DNA from: Xanthomonas sacchari
GTDB lineage: Bacteria > Pseudomonadota > Gammaproteobacteria > Xanthomonadales > Xanthomonadaceae
Length of the DNA stretch: 64,000 nucleotides
Direction: 5' to 3'
Assembly: GCF_040529065.1 (NCBI RefSeq)
Contig: NZ_CP132343.1
Coordinates: 3,038,001-3,102,000, forward strand
Positions 25,730 to 33,645 of the stretch are shown here, piece by piece (position 1 is the first letter of the stretch; each line of letters opens with the position of its first letter). A program made the translations under genes and the position numbers. The notes beneath the pieces are model-generated. The model was given only the letters and a program-made list of their open reading frames with translations. It did no database searches and was not told the origin of the DNA.

Positions 25730-26893
25730 TCAAAACGCGTTGATGCCGGTCAGTTCGCGGCCGACCACCAACTGGTGCACGGTCTCGGTGCCTTCGTAGG
25801 TGATCACCGATTCCAGGTTCAGCGCATGCCGGATCGCGCCGTAGTCGGTGGTGATGCCGGCGCCGCCGAGCAGGTCGCGGCACTCCCGCGCGATGTCCAG
25901 CGCCATGCGCACGTTGTTCCACTTGGCCAGCGACACCTGCGCCGGCTGCAGCGTGCCAGCGTCCTTGAGCCGGCCCAGTTGCAGCGCGAGCAACTGCGCG
26001 GCGGCGATCCGCCGCGCCATGTCGGCCAGCTTGATCTGCGCGCTCTGCGTCGCCGCCAGCGGCCGTCCGAACAGCATGCGTTCGCCGGCATAGGCCAGCG
26101 CCTCGCGCAGGCAGGCGATGGCCGCGCCGATCGCGCCCCAGCTGATGCCGTAGCGGGCCTGGGTCAGGCAGCCCAGCGGGCCCTTCAGCCCGCGCACGCC
26201 GGGCAGGCGCTGGCTGTCGGGCAGGCGCACGTCGTCGAAGAACAGCGCCGAGGTCACCGAGGCGCGCAGGCTCATCTTGTGCGCGATGTCCTGGGTGCCG
26301 AAGCCCGGCGTACCGGCCTCGACCAGAAAGCCCTGGATGCCGTCGTCGGTCTGCGCCCACACGATCGCCACGTCGGCGATGCTGCCGTTGGTGATCCACA
26401 TCTTGCTGCCGCTCAGGCGCCAGCCGTCGCCGTCGCGCACGGCACGCGTCTGCATCGCCGCCGGGTCGGAGCCGCCTTGGGACTCGGTCAGGCCGAAGCA
26501 GCCGATCGCGCTGCCGGCGGCCATCGCCGGCAGCCAGCGCTGGCGTTGCGCGTCGCTGCCGTAGGCGTGGATCGGGTACATGCACAGCGAGGACTGCACG
26601 CTGACGAAGCTGCGCAGGCCGCTGTCGCCACGCTCCAGCTCCTGGCAGATCAGCCCATAGCAGACCGCGTTGAGGCCGCCGCCGCCCTGCCCCACCGGCA
26701 GGCTGGCGCCGAGCAACCCCAGTGCCGCCAGGTCCGGCACCAATTCGCGTGGGAACCGCCCCTGGTCGAAGGCCTGGCCGATCACCGGCAGCACCTTCGC
26801 GTCGACGAAGCGCGCCACCGCCTGCTGGATCGCGCGCTCTTCTTCGCTGAGCAGCGCGGCAACGTTAAACAGATCATCGCAAGGCAACGGCAT
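25730..26893 (-). CDS. Acyl-CoA dehydrogenase, glutaryl-CoA dehydrogenase-like
   Basis: FAD enzyme of 387 residues that desaturates an acyl-CoA thioester. CFGLTESQGGSDPAAM and KMWITNGSIADVAIVWAQ are the two classic flavin/substrate signatures; GGAGITTDYGAIRHALNLES and YEGTETVHQLVVGRELTGIN close the fold, with the Glu of YEG as the expected catalytic base. SLCMYPIHAYGSDAQRQRWLP and the C-terminal GINAF resemble glutaryl-CoA dehydrogenase, which both oxidises and decarboxylates its substrate, but I cannot prove that specificity by eye. The ATG at 26893 fits the usual short lead. Confidence 0.9.
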   Translation of the reverse strand: MPLPCDDLFNVAALLSEEERAIQQAVARFVDAKVLPVIGQAFDQGRFPRELVPDLAALGLLGASLPVGQGGGGLNAVCYGLICQELERGDSGLRSFVSVQSSLCMYPIHAYGSDAQRQRWLPAMAAGSAIGCFGLTESQGGSDPAAMQTRAVRDGDGWRLSGSKMWITNGSIADVAIVWAQTDDGIQGFLVEAGTPGFGTQDIAHKMSLRASVTSALFFDDVRLPDSQRLPGVRGLKGPLGCLTQARYGISWGAIGAAIACLREALAYAGERMLFGRPLAATQSAQIKLADMARRIAAAQLLALQLGRLKDAGTLQPAQVSLAKWNNVRMALDIARECRDLLGGAGITTDYGAIRHALNLESVITYEGTETVHQLVVGRELTGINAF

Positions 26894-26953
26894 GGCGGCG
26901 TCCACGGCGAAAACCGCATTGTATCGGCCCCGCCCCTGCCGCCGCCGCACAGG

Positions 26954-26981
26954 CGAAGGCCGGCGCAAGCGCCGGCCTTCG
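26954..26981. terminator. Strong hairpin between glycine-zipper and acyl-CoA dehydrogenase genes
   Basis: CGAAGGCCGGCGC-AA-GCGCCGGCCTTCG, 13 paired bases around a two-base loop, 22 bases after the stop of the minus-strand glycine-zipper gene. Very likely its terminator; it lacks a T-run. Confidence 0.7.
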
Positions 26982-27002
26982 GGGGTGCAACGAAACTGCG
27001 AC

Positions 27003-27818
27003 TCAGCGCTGGCTGACGGCGACGTCGCCGGCCGAGGCGGTCTGTGTGACCAGGCGGCCATCGAGCACCGGCAGGCGGTCGCTGTTCGGGCGGTCGTCCA
27101 TGCGCACGGTCTTTTCCTGGCCGTCGTAGCGGTAGGTCACGTCGTAGCCCTTGACCACGTCCTGCGTGCCCATGGCGATGCGGTTGCCCGGCTTGCTGTC
27201 CATGCGCATGGTGCCGGTGGTGCCGTCGTCATTGCGGTAGGTCACGTTGTAGCCGGTGATGGTCGAGGACTGCGCGGTGCTGTTCTCGGTGTGGCACTGG
27301 CGCTCGGTGCGGTCGACCACGCGGCCGCCGACGTGGTTCTGGTCGATGCGGTTGCCGATGAAGCCGCCGGCCACCGCGCCGGCCGCGGTCGCGGCCTTGC
27401 GGCCGTTGCCGTGGCCGATCTGGTTGCCGAGCAGGCCGCCGACCACCGCGCCGACCACAGTGCCGCCGACGTTGCCGTCGCGCTCGGGCAGGCGCTCCTG
27501 CACCACCACGTCGTTGCACACCTGGCGCGGCGTGGTCGTGGTGGAGGTCTCGCGCAGCGGCTCGGCGCCGATCACCTCGGCGTAGCGCTGCTGCTTCTGG
27601 GTGATCGGATCGACCCGCACCACGTCGGCGTACTCGAGCTTGCCGCCGACGCTGTTGTCCATCGCGCTGTCGCCGCGCGTATTGTCCAGGGCCGGGCGCA
27701 CGTCGCTGCTGCCGACGTCCACCGGTTTGTCGCGATTGTTCATGAAGGCCGCGGTGGCGACGCCGCCGACCAGCAAGGCGCCAGCCGCGACCAGAACGGT
27801 TGTCGTAGTGCTTTTCAT
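27003..27818 (-). CDS. Glycine-zipper 2TM domain envelope protein
   Basis: Exported protein of 271 residues. Residues 5-25 are a hydrophobic signal or anchor (TVLVAAGALLVGGVATAAF). After a variable polar region comes a glycine zipper of about 40 residues in two runs (GGTVVGAVVGGLLGNQIG and AATAAGAVAGGFIGNRI), then a C-terminal region with two related units, GYNVTYRNDDGTTGTMRMDSKPGNRI and GYDVTYRYDGQEKTVRMDDRPNSDRL (written in part), an internal duplication about 35-40 residues apart. This is the layout of the Rickettsia 17-kDa/SlyB-like proteins. Function unknown, probably envelope integrity. The hairpin at 26954-26981 ends its transcript. Confidence 0.85.
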   Translation of the reverse strand: MKSTTTTVLVAAGALLVGGVATAAFMNNRDKPVDVGSSDVRPALDNTRGDSAMDNSVGGKLEYADVVRVDPITQKQQRYAEVIGAEPLRETSTTTTPRQVCNDVVVQERLPERDGNVGGTVVGAVVGGLLGNQIGHGNGRKAATAAGAVAGGFIGNRIDQNHVGGRVVDRTERQCHTENSTAQSSTITGYNVTYRNDDGTTGTMRMDSKPGNRIAMGTQDVVKGYDVTYRYDGQEKTVRMDDRPNSDRLPVLDGRLVTQTASAGDVAVSQR

Positions 27819-27990
27819 GTGTGCTCTCCTGCGGGCTGACCGCGTTGTCTACGGTGCTGTGATTACCATGCTGAAGCTGAACCGATCCGCTCCCTATTCA
27901 GTGACACGCCGTACACATGGCTGGTAACGCGCGAAGAACGTCGCCATGTCGAGGCTGTTAGCGTTTCCACCGCTCCCCGGAGGATGTGCC

Positions 27991-28227
27991 GTGCCCAATC
28001 CGATCGTCTATCCGCTGCTGCGCTGGGCGGGCAAATTGCGCTACCCGACCCTGTTCAAGATCACCGCCGGCCTGTTCGTGCTGAGCGTGCTGCTGCCCGA
28101 CCCGGTGCCCTTCATCGACGAGATCGTGTTCGGCCTGGGCACGCTGCTGCTGGCCAACTGGAAGACCCGCACACCGGCGCCGGCTACCGAGCCGTTGACC
28201 TCCACCGCCCGACGCGTGCGCCGCTGA
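27991..28227 (+). CDS. Small conserved membrane-associated protein (DUF6116-like)
   Basis: A 78-residue protein starting at GTG 27991, chosen because GGAGG lies about eight bases upstream. The frame begins earlier, but the added residues are not family-like. It has one broad hydrophobic stretch (LFVLSVLLPDPVPFIDEIVFGLGTLLLANW) preceded by basic residues, so it probably sits at the inner membrane. It resembles small xanthomonad proteins annotated DUF6116; I hold that name loosely. The stop is only six bases before the TatD gene, so the two are co-transcribed. Confidence 0.75.
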   Translation: MPNPIVYPLLRWAGKLRYPTLFKITAGLFVLSVLLPDPVPFIDEIVFGLGTLLLANWKTRTPAPATEPLTSTARRVRR

Positions 28228-28233
28228 GCGCAG

Positions 28234-29028
28234 ATGCAGTTGATCGACAGCCATTGCCACCTGGACGCGGCGGAGTTCGACCCCGACCGCGATGCGGTGA
28301 TCGCGCGCGCGCAGGCGGCAGGCGTGCAGGCGCAGGTGCTGCCGGCGGTGACCGCGGCGTCCTGGCCCAAGCTGCGCGAGGTCTGTGCATCCGCGCCCGG
28401 GCTGTACCCGGCGTATGGCCTGCATCCGCTGTTCCTGGCCGAGCATCGCCCTGACGACCTGCAGGCATTGGAAGACTGGATCGCACGCGAGCGGCCGTGC
28501 GCGATCGGCGAGTGCGGCCTGGACTTCTTCATCAAGGGCCTGGACGCGGCCGAGCAGCACCGCTACTTCGTCGGGCAACTGCAGTTGGCGCGCACATTCG
28601 ACCTGCCGGTGATCGTGCACGCCAGGCGGGCGGTTGATGCGGTGATCCTGGCGATCCGCAAGGTCGGGCGCCTGCGTGGCGTGGTGCACAGTTTCGCCGG
28701 CAGTGCCGAACAGGCCGCACAGTTGCGATCGCTGGATTTCCTGATCGGTCTCGGCGGGCCGGTCACCTACGAACGCGCGCAGCGCCTGCGTCGGCTCGCC
28801 GCCACGATGCCCCTGGAGCAATTGCTGCTGGAAACCGATGCGCCGGACCAACCCGACGCGGCGATCCGCGGGCAGCGCAACGAACCGGCGCGGCTGCGCA
28901 CGGTGCTGGACACCATCGCCGAACTGCGCGACGCACCTGCCGCCGCCATCGCCGCGCAGACCACGGCCAACGCGCGGCGCCTGTTCGGCCTGCCCGACAC
29001 GCGAGCCGGCACGCCCGTCATCGCCTGA
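28234..29028 (+). CDS. TatD family metal-dependent deoxyribonuclease
   Basis: Metal-dependent hydrolase of 264 residues, TIM-barrel amidohydrolase fold. The metal ligands are all visible: HxH in IDSHCHLD, Glu in AIGECGLDFF, His in PVIVHARR, His in GVVHSFAGS and Asp in LLLETDAPDQP. Family members have 3'-5' exonuclease activity used in DNA repair or degradation, and some act on D-aminoacyl-tRNA, so the exact role is open. The ATG at 28234 is six bases after the small membrane-protein gene. Confidence 0.93.
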   Translation: MQLIDSHCHLDAAEFDPDRDAVIARAQAAGVQAQVLPAVTAASWPKLREVCASAPGLYPAYGLHPLFLAEHRPDDLQALEDWIARERPCAIGECGLDFFIKGLDAAEQHRYFVGQLQLARTFDLPVIVHARRAVDAVILAIRKVGRLRGVVHSFAGSAEQAAQLRSLDFLIGLGGPVTYERAQRLRRLAATMPLEQLLLETDAPDQPDAAIRGQRNEPARLRTVLDTIAELRDAPAAAIAAQTTANARRLFGLPDTRAGTPVIA

Positions 29029-29498
29029 CCCAGCGCGTTTCTGCACACCGCACATTCCGACGCTGCGCGTCGCTTTTTGACGCGCCGACACAGGAACAGA
29101 CGCCATACGTCGGCCGCGCAATGCGTGCCTGCAAGGCGGTGGATGCGGCACATCGCCTGGCAAAACGGCTTTCGTCCGAAACTGTGACCTGGGCAGGCGG
29201 ATGCACGCCTTTCGACCGGGTTTCGGCGCACTTGCTTCTGCTACTGTGCACCGCGCTGAAACGGCGAGCGGCGCTTTGTCCGCCAGGTATCGGAGTGTGA
29301 ACCCGTTCGCTCTCAGCGAAGGCTCGGCGGCCGGCTCGATGGCACGCGTTCTGGCAGATCGGATCATCCTGGCGTGAAACAGTCGGCAAGCCGCATTCCC
29401 TACCCGCTTCTCCCCAGCGCGCGGCGCCCGCGTGCGATCGCCTCCTCCGCGGCCGCTCCGGCGCGAACGGCGCCGTCGCGCATGCGAGCGCTTCGGCA
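29029..29498. other. Intergenic region, 470 bases, no gene seen
   Basis: No convincing open frame on either strand; frames are Arg/Ala-rich. No REP unit, tRNA or terminator with a T-run is visible. The 3' part must carry the promoter of the EAL-domain gene. Confidence 0.45.
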
Positions 29499-30938
29499 AT
29501 GAAGAGCGGCGCCGCTTCGGAAAAACACGCCTCCAACGGCGAAAGCTGGGTCTCGCTGAAATTCCGCGACAGCAATCGCAGCCGCAAGATGCGCAGCACC
29601 ATGACCCTGGCCGGGGTCTCGTGCACCTCGCTCGGCGCGTTGTGGACCGTGTGCTACCTGTACTACGGCCGGCCGGAACTGGCGATCGCCTTCGTCGGGC
29701 TGACGGCGGTCGGCCTGCTCGCGCTGGGCCGCCGTCGCCACTGCGACGAGGGCTCACTGTCGCTGGTGGCGCACGGCGTCTTCGTCGTGGTCCTGGTGAT
29801 CTCGATCATCGACGCGCCGATCGGCACGGTGCCGCGGTCCGTGCACACCTTCTTCCTGCCGCTGGCGGCCGGCGCACTGTTCGTGTTCGACCGCAGCCGC
29901 CGCTACCGCGCGCTGGTGTTTCCCATGGCGTGCCTGGCCGCCTTCGTCGCCTTCGGCTCGGGCGAACTGGACTGGTTGGCGCCGCATGACTCGCCACCGC
30001 AGCGGATGCGCAGGCTCGGCGCCATCTGCAACATGGCCTGCGCCGCCGGCCTGCTGGCGGCGATCCTGCACATCTACCGCAATGACGTGAACGCACGCAT
30101 CTCGCTGGAGCGGGAACTGGCGCGCGCGGTCGGCAACGGCGAGATCGAGGTGCTGTACCAACCGCAGGTCAGCGCGAACGGCAGCATGCTCGGCGCCGAA
30201 GCGCTGGTGCGCTGGCGCCATCCCAGCGGCAAGCTGCTGACCCCGGACAAGTTCATCCCGCTGGCCGAAGAGAGCCAGCTGATCCGCGACGTGGGCCTGG
30301 AAGTGCTGCGCCAGGCCTGCGCTACGCTGCGACGCTGGTCGCACGACCCCGACCTGCGTGCGCTGGTGGTCGCAGTGAACGTCAGCCCCGTGCAGTTGCT
30401 CGACCCCAATTTCGTGTCCACGGTGAAGCAGGTGATCACCAGCGAAGGCGTGGCGCCGGCGTCGCTGGAATTCGAGCTGACCGAATCGGCGCTGTACGTG
30501 GATACCGCCGGGGTACGCGCCAAGATGCACGAACTCAAGGCGTTCGGCATCGGCTGGGCGCTGGACGATTTCGGCACCGGCTTCTCGTCGCTGGCGATGC
30601 TGCGGACGCTGCCGGTCACCAAGCTCAAGATCGACCGGCAATTCGTCAACGACGCCAGGGCCGACGAGTCCTCGCGGCGCCTGCTGGCCAAGATCGTGGA
30701 GATCTCCGAGGTGATGGGCATGGTCGCGCTGGCCGAAGGCATCGAGGATGCGCAGCAGTGCGAGATGCTCTCGGCGATGGGCTGCCGGCACTTCCAGGGC
30801 TTCCTGTTCGGCCGGCCGCAGCCGGCGCAGGACCTGGAACGGCTGGCGCTCCTGCAGGCCAGCACCGAGCGCAACCTGATGAGCGGCGCGGCGCCCCCCG
30901 CAGCGGATGCGCCGCAGCCGCACACCGGCAGGCGCTAG
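29499..30938 (+). CDS. Membrane-bound EAL-domain cyclic di-GMP phosphodiesterase
   Basis: Degrades cyclic di-GMP. Residues about 35-185 have several membrane helices (LAGVSCTSLGALWTVCYLYY, LSLVAHGVFVVVLVISI), with no sensor domain that I recognise. The EAL domain follows: GAEALVRWRHPSG is the signature, NVSPVQLLD, FELTESAL, LDDFGTGFSSLAML and KIDRQFV carry the metal-binding acidic residues, and LAEGIEDAQQ has the catalytic-loop Glu. All are intact, so it should be active. There is no GGDEF half. The stop overlaps the stop of the convergent tcdA gene by sharing CTAG at 30935-30938. Confidence 0.93.
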   Translation: MKSGAASEKHASNGESWVSLKFRDSNRSRKMRSTMTLAGVSCTSLGALWTVCYLYYGRPELAIAFVGLTAVGLLALGRRRHCDEGSLSLVAHGVFVVVLVISIIDAPIGTVPRSVHTFFLPLAAGALFVFDRSRRYRALVFPMACLAAFVAFGSGELDWLAPHDSPPQRMRRLGAICNMACAAGLLAAILHIYRNDVNARISLERELARAVGNGEIEVLYQPQVSANGSMLGAEALVRWRHPSGKLLTPDKFIPLAEESQLIRDVGLEVLRQACATLRRWSHDPDLRALVVAVNVSPVQLLDPNFVSTVKQVITSEGVAPASLEFELTESALYVDTAGVRAKMHELKAFGIGWALDDFGTGFSSLAMLRTLPVTKLKIDRQFVNDARADESSRRLLAKIVEISEVMGMVALAEGIEDAQQCEMLSAMGCRHFQGFLFGRPQPAQDLERLALLQASTERNLMSGAAPPAADAPQPHTGRR

Positions 30939-31747
30939 GCGGCCGCGGCCTCGCGCGCCGCGGCGCGCTTCAACAGCATCTCCAGCGCCTTGCCGACCGC
31001 AGCGAAGGCGAACGCCCCGGTGATGTGGGTGGCCGCGCCCAGCCCGGCGCCACAGTCCAGGTTCAAGGCCGCATCCGGCCCCAGCGCCGGCCGCAGTCCG
31101 CAGACGCTGCCGTCGGCCTGCGGGTAGCGCACGTTCTCCAGCGAGTACACCGCCGGCACGCCGAAATAGCGCTGCGCGTTCTTGGGGAAGTTGAATTCGC
31201 TGCGCAGCTTCTTGCGGATCAGCGCCAGCATCGCGTCGTGCTCGGTCCGCGACACGTCGCGGATCCGCACCAGGGTCGGATCGGTACGCCCGCCGGCCGA
31301 GCCGACGGTCAGCAGCGGCAGCTTGCGCCGGCGGCACCAGGCGATGGTCTCGACCTTGACCCGGAAGCTGTCGCAGGCGTCGATCACCAGGTCGAAGCCG
31401 GCGTCGAGCAATTCGGCGATGTTGGCCGGGGTCAGGAAGGCCTCGACCGCCACCGCCTCGATCTGCGGATTGATCGCCACGCAGCGCTCGGCCATCGCCA
31501 CCGCCTTGTTGCGCCCGTACTGCCCCACCAGCGCCGGCAGCTGCCGGTTGGTGTTGGACACGCAGATGTCGTCGGCGTCGATCAGGGTCAGATGCCCGAC
31601 CGCCGAGCGCGCCAGCGCCTCCACCACCCACGAGCCGACCCCGCCCATACCCACCACCGCCACCCGGCACTGCGCCAGCCGCGCGATCGTGCCTTGTCCG
31701 TAGAGCCGGTCGATGCCGGCGAAGCGCTCGCGCCATTGTTCGTTCAT
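30935..31747 (-). CDS. tcdA: tRNA threonylcarbamoyladenosine dehydratase (TcdA/CsdL)
   Basis: ATP-dependent enzyme converting t6A37 of tRNAs to cyclic t6A. E1-like fold: VVGMGGVGSWVVEALARSAV is the ATP loop, LTLIDADDICVSNTNRQ the Arg/Asp adenylation segment, DACDSFRVKV the conserved Asp region and GSAGGRTDPT follows. The C-terminal part has SLENVRYPQ and GAATHITGAFAFAAVGK. The length of 270 residues is that of E. coli TcdA. The ATG at 31747 is followed upstream by a tract of GGGATTC heptamers. It is convergent with the EAL gene, sharing stop bases. Confidence 0.94.
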   Translation of the reverse strand: MNEQWRERFAGIDRLYGQGTIARLAQCRVAVVGMGGVGSWVVEALARSAVGHLTLIDADDICVSNTNRQLPALVGQYGRNKAVAMAERCVAINPQIEAVAVEAFLTPANIAELLDAGFDLVIDACDSFRVKVETIAWCRRRKLPLLTVGSAGGRTDPTLVRIRDVSRTEHDAMLALIRKKLRSEFNFPKNAQRYFGVPAVYSLENVRYPQADGSVCGLRPALGPDAALNLDCGAGLGAATHITGAFAFAAVGKALEMLLKRAAAREAAAA

Positions 31748-31763
31748 CCGCCTATTTTAGGCC

Positions 31764-31798
31764 GGGATTCGGGATTCGGGATTCGGGATTGGGGATTA
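31764..31798. repeat. Five tandem GGGATTN heptamers
   Basis: GGGATTC three times (31764-31784), then GGGATTG and GGGATTA, between the divergent tcdA and cytochrome-like genes. The same heptamer occurs twice at 42138-42151 and four times inverted at 42275-42302, so it is a dispersed repeat of this genome. Confidence 0.85.
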
Positions 31799-31868
31799 CG
31801 CAGCTGGTCTGCGTGGGCGACGCCGGTGGCGACGGCGGGCGTACCATCGGCATTCCTTCCTGCCGCGC

Positions 31869-32312
31869 ATGCCTGCCATGGCCAAGCCGCCCTCATCCCC
31901 GCCCACTTCCGCGTCCCGTTATCTGTTCGTGTTGCTGGCCGGGCTGCTGCTCGGCCTGGTGCTGACGGTGATGGCGCTGCGTGCAGTGCAGGCGCGGCAG
32001 GATCCGTTCCCGCGCAGCCTGATGCAGGTCATGGGCAAGCAGCTGGCGCTGCTCGAACGCGATGCCGCGCACCGGCAATGCAGCGGCGCCGGTCCGCAGG
32101 CGCGACTGCGCACGTTGCGCCTGCTCGGCGACGAGCTGGGCACGGCGTTCCCCGACCTGGCCGACGACAGCCGCTTCCGCGAGCACGCCGATGCGCTGCG
32201 CGCCAGCGTGGAGGCAACGCTGGCGCAGCCGCCGGCCGACTGCGCGGCACTGGCGCAGGCGCGCCAGCAGATCGACGAACGCTGCGACGCCTGTCACCGC
32301 GATTTCCGCTGA
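31869..32312 (+). CDS. Membrane-anchored cytochrome c'-like protein
   Basis: A 147-residue protein with one inner-membrane anchor (residues 18-37, YLFVLLAGLLLGLVLTVMAL) and an otherwise helical periplasmic domain rich in Ala, Leu, Arg and Gln. Its last nine residues, CDACHRDFR, are a c-type heme motif CxxCH (Cys139, Cys142, His143). Cytochrome c' carries CxxCH near its C-terminus in a four-helix bundle of about 130 residues, and CxxCHxxFR is its usual ending, so I read this as a membrane-tethered cytochrome c' relative. No distal Met is evident, as in many of that family. It may bind NO or serve electron transfer; that is inference. ATG 31878 is an alternative start. Confidence 0.75.
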   Translation: MPAMAKPPSSPPTSASRYLFVLLAGLLLGLVLTVMALRAVQARQDPFPRSLMQVMGKQLALLERDAAHRQCSGAGPQARLRTLRLLGDELGTAFPDLADDSRFREHADALRASVEATLAQPPADCAALAQARQQIDERCDACHRDFR

Positions 32313-32621
32313 GCGTCTGGCGTCATCGATGCCGACGTGCGTGCCGGCGCCTGGCTGAAATCCCGTTGTCGAAGCCTGACGACGCCGCTGGCTGACGATG
32401 TGTGATCGCGCTGGTTCGATGCTCCGCTGGCGGCGGTCTCACGCTGTTCCGCATCGCGCTGTCCGATGAACGACCTTGCATGAATTGCCGCTGACGCCGG
32501 CCCCCGCGAGGCTGAACGGCGCCTGCCAGGATTGGCGTTGCATTCACGCAGGGGTGGACAGGATGCGTGCGAACGCGGCGCTGCCGCCGCGCTCCATCAC
32601 TGTCTGTCGAGGAGAGCACCC
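32313..32621. other. Intergenic region, 309 bases, no gene seen
   Basis: Only short low-quality frames on either strand. Holds the promoter for the lipoprotein gene that follows; GAGGAGA lies just before ATG 32622. No repeat or hairpin of note. Confidence 0.45.
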
Positions 32622-33104
32622 ATGAAGATCCAACTGATGGCCACCGCTGCCGTGGCGACCCTGGCGCTGGCGGGCTGCGCCACGTCCCCCGGCTATGGCG
32701 GCGGTTACGGCGGCGGCTACAGCCAGCCGGCGCGCGGCGGTTACACCCAGACCCGCTGCGCCGACTGCGGCATCGTCACCCGCATCGACACCGTGCCGTC
32801 GGGCCGCACTGCGCCGTCGGCCACTGGCGCGATCCTCGGCGGCATCGTCGGCGCGGTCGCCGGCCACGAGATTTCCGATCACACCGGCGGCAGCAAGGGC
32901 AACCAGAACGTGTCGGCGGTGGCCGGTGCGGCCGCTGGCGCGCTGGCTGGCAACGAGATCCAGAAGAACGTCACCAGCGACACCTACGACGTGCATGTGC
33001 AGATGGACGACGGCCGGGTGATCGTGGTCAACCAGCGCGACCTGGCCGGCGTGCGCGAGAACACTTATGTCCGCGTGGTCAACGGGCGCGTCGTACCGCG
33101 CTGA
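32622..33104 (+). CDS. Glycine-zipper 2TM lipoprotein (17-kDa antigen/SlyB-like)
   Basis: Outer-membrane lipoprotein of 160 residues. The lipobox is LALAGC (Cys19). A Gly/Tyr-rich tract (SPGYGGGYGGGYSQP) follows, then CADCGIVTRIDTV, the glycine zipper (ATGAILGGIVGAVAGHEI, VAGAAAGALAGNEI), and the C-terminal DTYDVHVQMDDGRVIVVNQ and VRVVNGRVV strands. This is the SlyB/Rick-17kDa plan with complete domains. Strong ribosome site GAGGAGA. The perfect hairpin at 33135-33161 terminates it and the convergent cold-shock gene. Confidence 0.9.
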   Translation: MKIQLMATAAVATLALAGCATSPGYGGGYGGGYSQPARGGYTQTRCADCGIVTRIDTVPSGRTAPSATGAILGGIVGAVAGHEISDHTGGSKGNQNVSAVAGAAAGALAGNEIQKNVTSDTYDVHVQMDDGRVIVVNQRDLAGVRENTYVRVVNGRVVPR

Positions 33105-33134
33105 TCATCGGCCTCGCCGACCTGCCTGAAACAC

Positions 33135-33161
33135 AAAAAGGCCCGCACTGCGGGCCTTTTT
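33135..33161. terminator. Bidirectional rho-independent terminator
   Basis: AAAAAGGCCCGCA / TGCGGGCCTTTTT, a perfect stem around a single C, ending in five T on either strand. It lies between convergent stops at 33104 and 33195. Confidence 0.93.
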
Positions 33162-33194
33162 GCTGCGCTGGGCGCGATGCCGCGCGACAACGAC

Positions 33195-33407
33195 TCAGAG
33201 CGGCTGCACCGCGTCGGCCTGCAGGCCCTTCTGGCCCTGCACCACGGTGAAGCTGACCTTCTGGCCTTCCTTCAGGCTCTTGAAGCCCTGGGTCTGGATC
33301 GCCCGGAAGTGCACGAACACGTCCTCGCCGTTTTCGCGGCTGATGAAACCGAAACCCTTGGCATCGTTGAACCACTTCACGGTGCCGTTTTCGCGATTGC
33401 CGTTCAT
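33195..33407 (-). CDS. Cold-shock protein, CspA family
   Basis: Single-stranded nucleic-acid chaperone of 70 residues, one OB fold. [20 protein letters not shown] contains RNP1 (KGFGFI) and [10 protein letters not shown] is RNP2, both complete. The ATG at 33407 is preceded by GGAGTAAGTCCATC, a good ribosome site. A long AT-rich upstream region (33408-33645) could hold a structured leader as in other cold-shock genes. It is convergent with the glycine-zipper gene and shares its terminator. Confidence 0.95.
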   Translation of the reverse strand: MNGNRENGTVKWFNDAKGFGFISRENGEDVFVHFRAIQTQGFKSLKEGQKVSFTVVQGQKGLQADAVQPL

Positions 33408-33645
33408 GATGGACTTACTCCTTGGAACTCGTCTCAGGGGTGGGTACGCCGTGGGGGCGGCGGCTGGTTGCAAGGAGGAAGCGAGGTATAACGATGTAGC
33501 GGATCGGTGGATCTACCGCATCAGGCCACGATTCACGGTGACCTTTGCAAACGCAGCGGCTGCAACTTACCCCGGTCAAAATGAAAATGCAATCAGCAAA
33601 AAGACCCCATCTGTCAACCCCCAAATCTCCCCTACGGTGAGCCAC
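33408..33645. promoter_or_regulatory. AT-rich divergent region, promoter and possible leader of the cold-shock gene
   Basis: 238 bases between the divergent cold-shock and DUF456 genes. The part at about 33535-33630 (for example GTCAAAATGAAAATGCAATC) is far more AT-rich than the rest of the window. Regulated cold-shock genes often have a long 5' untranslated leader; the distance here allows one. No riboswitch family is recognised. Confidence 0.5.

Noticed and set aside
31764-31798. Heptamer tract considered as part of a CRISPR array
   Set aside because: Units are seven bases with no spacers and no cas genes nearby; it is a simple tandem repeat.
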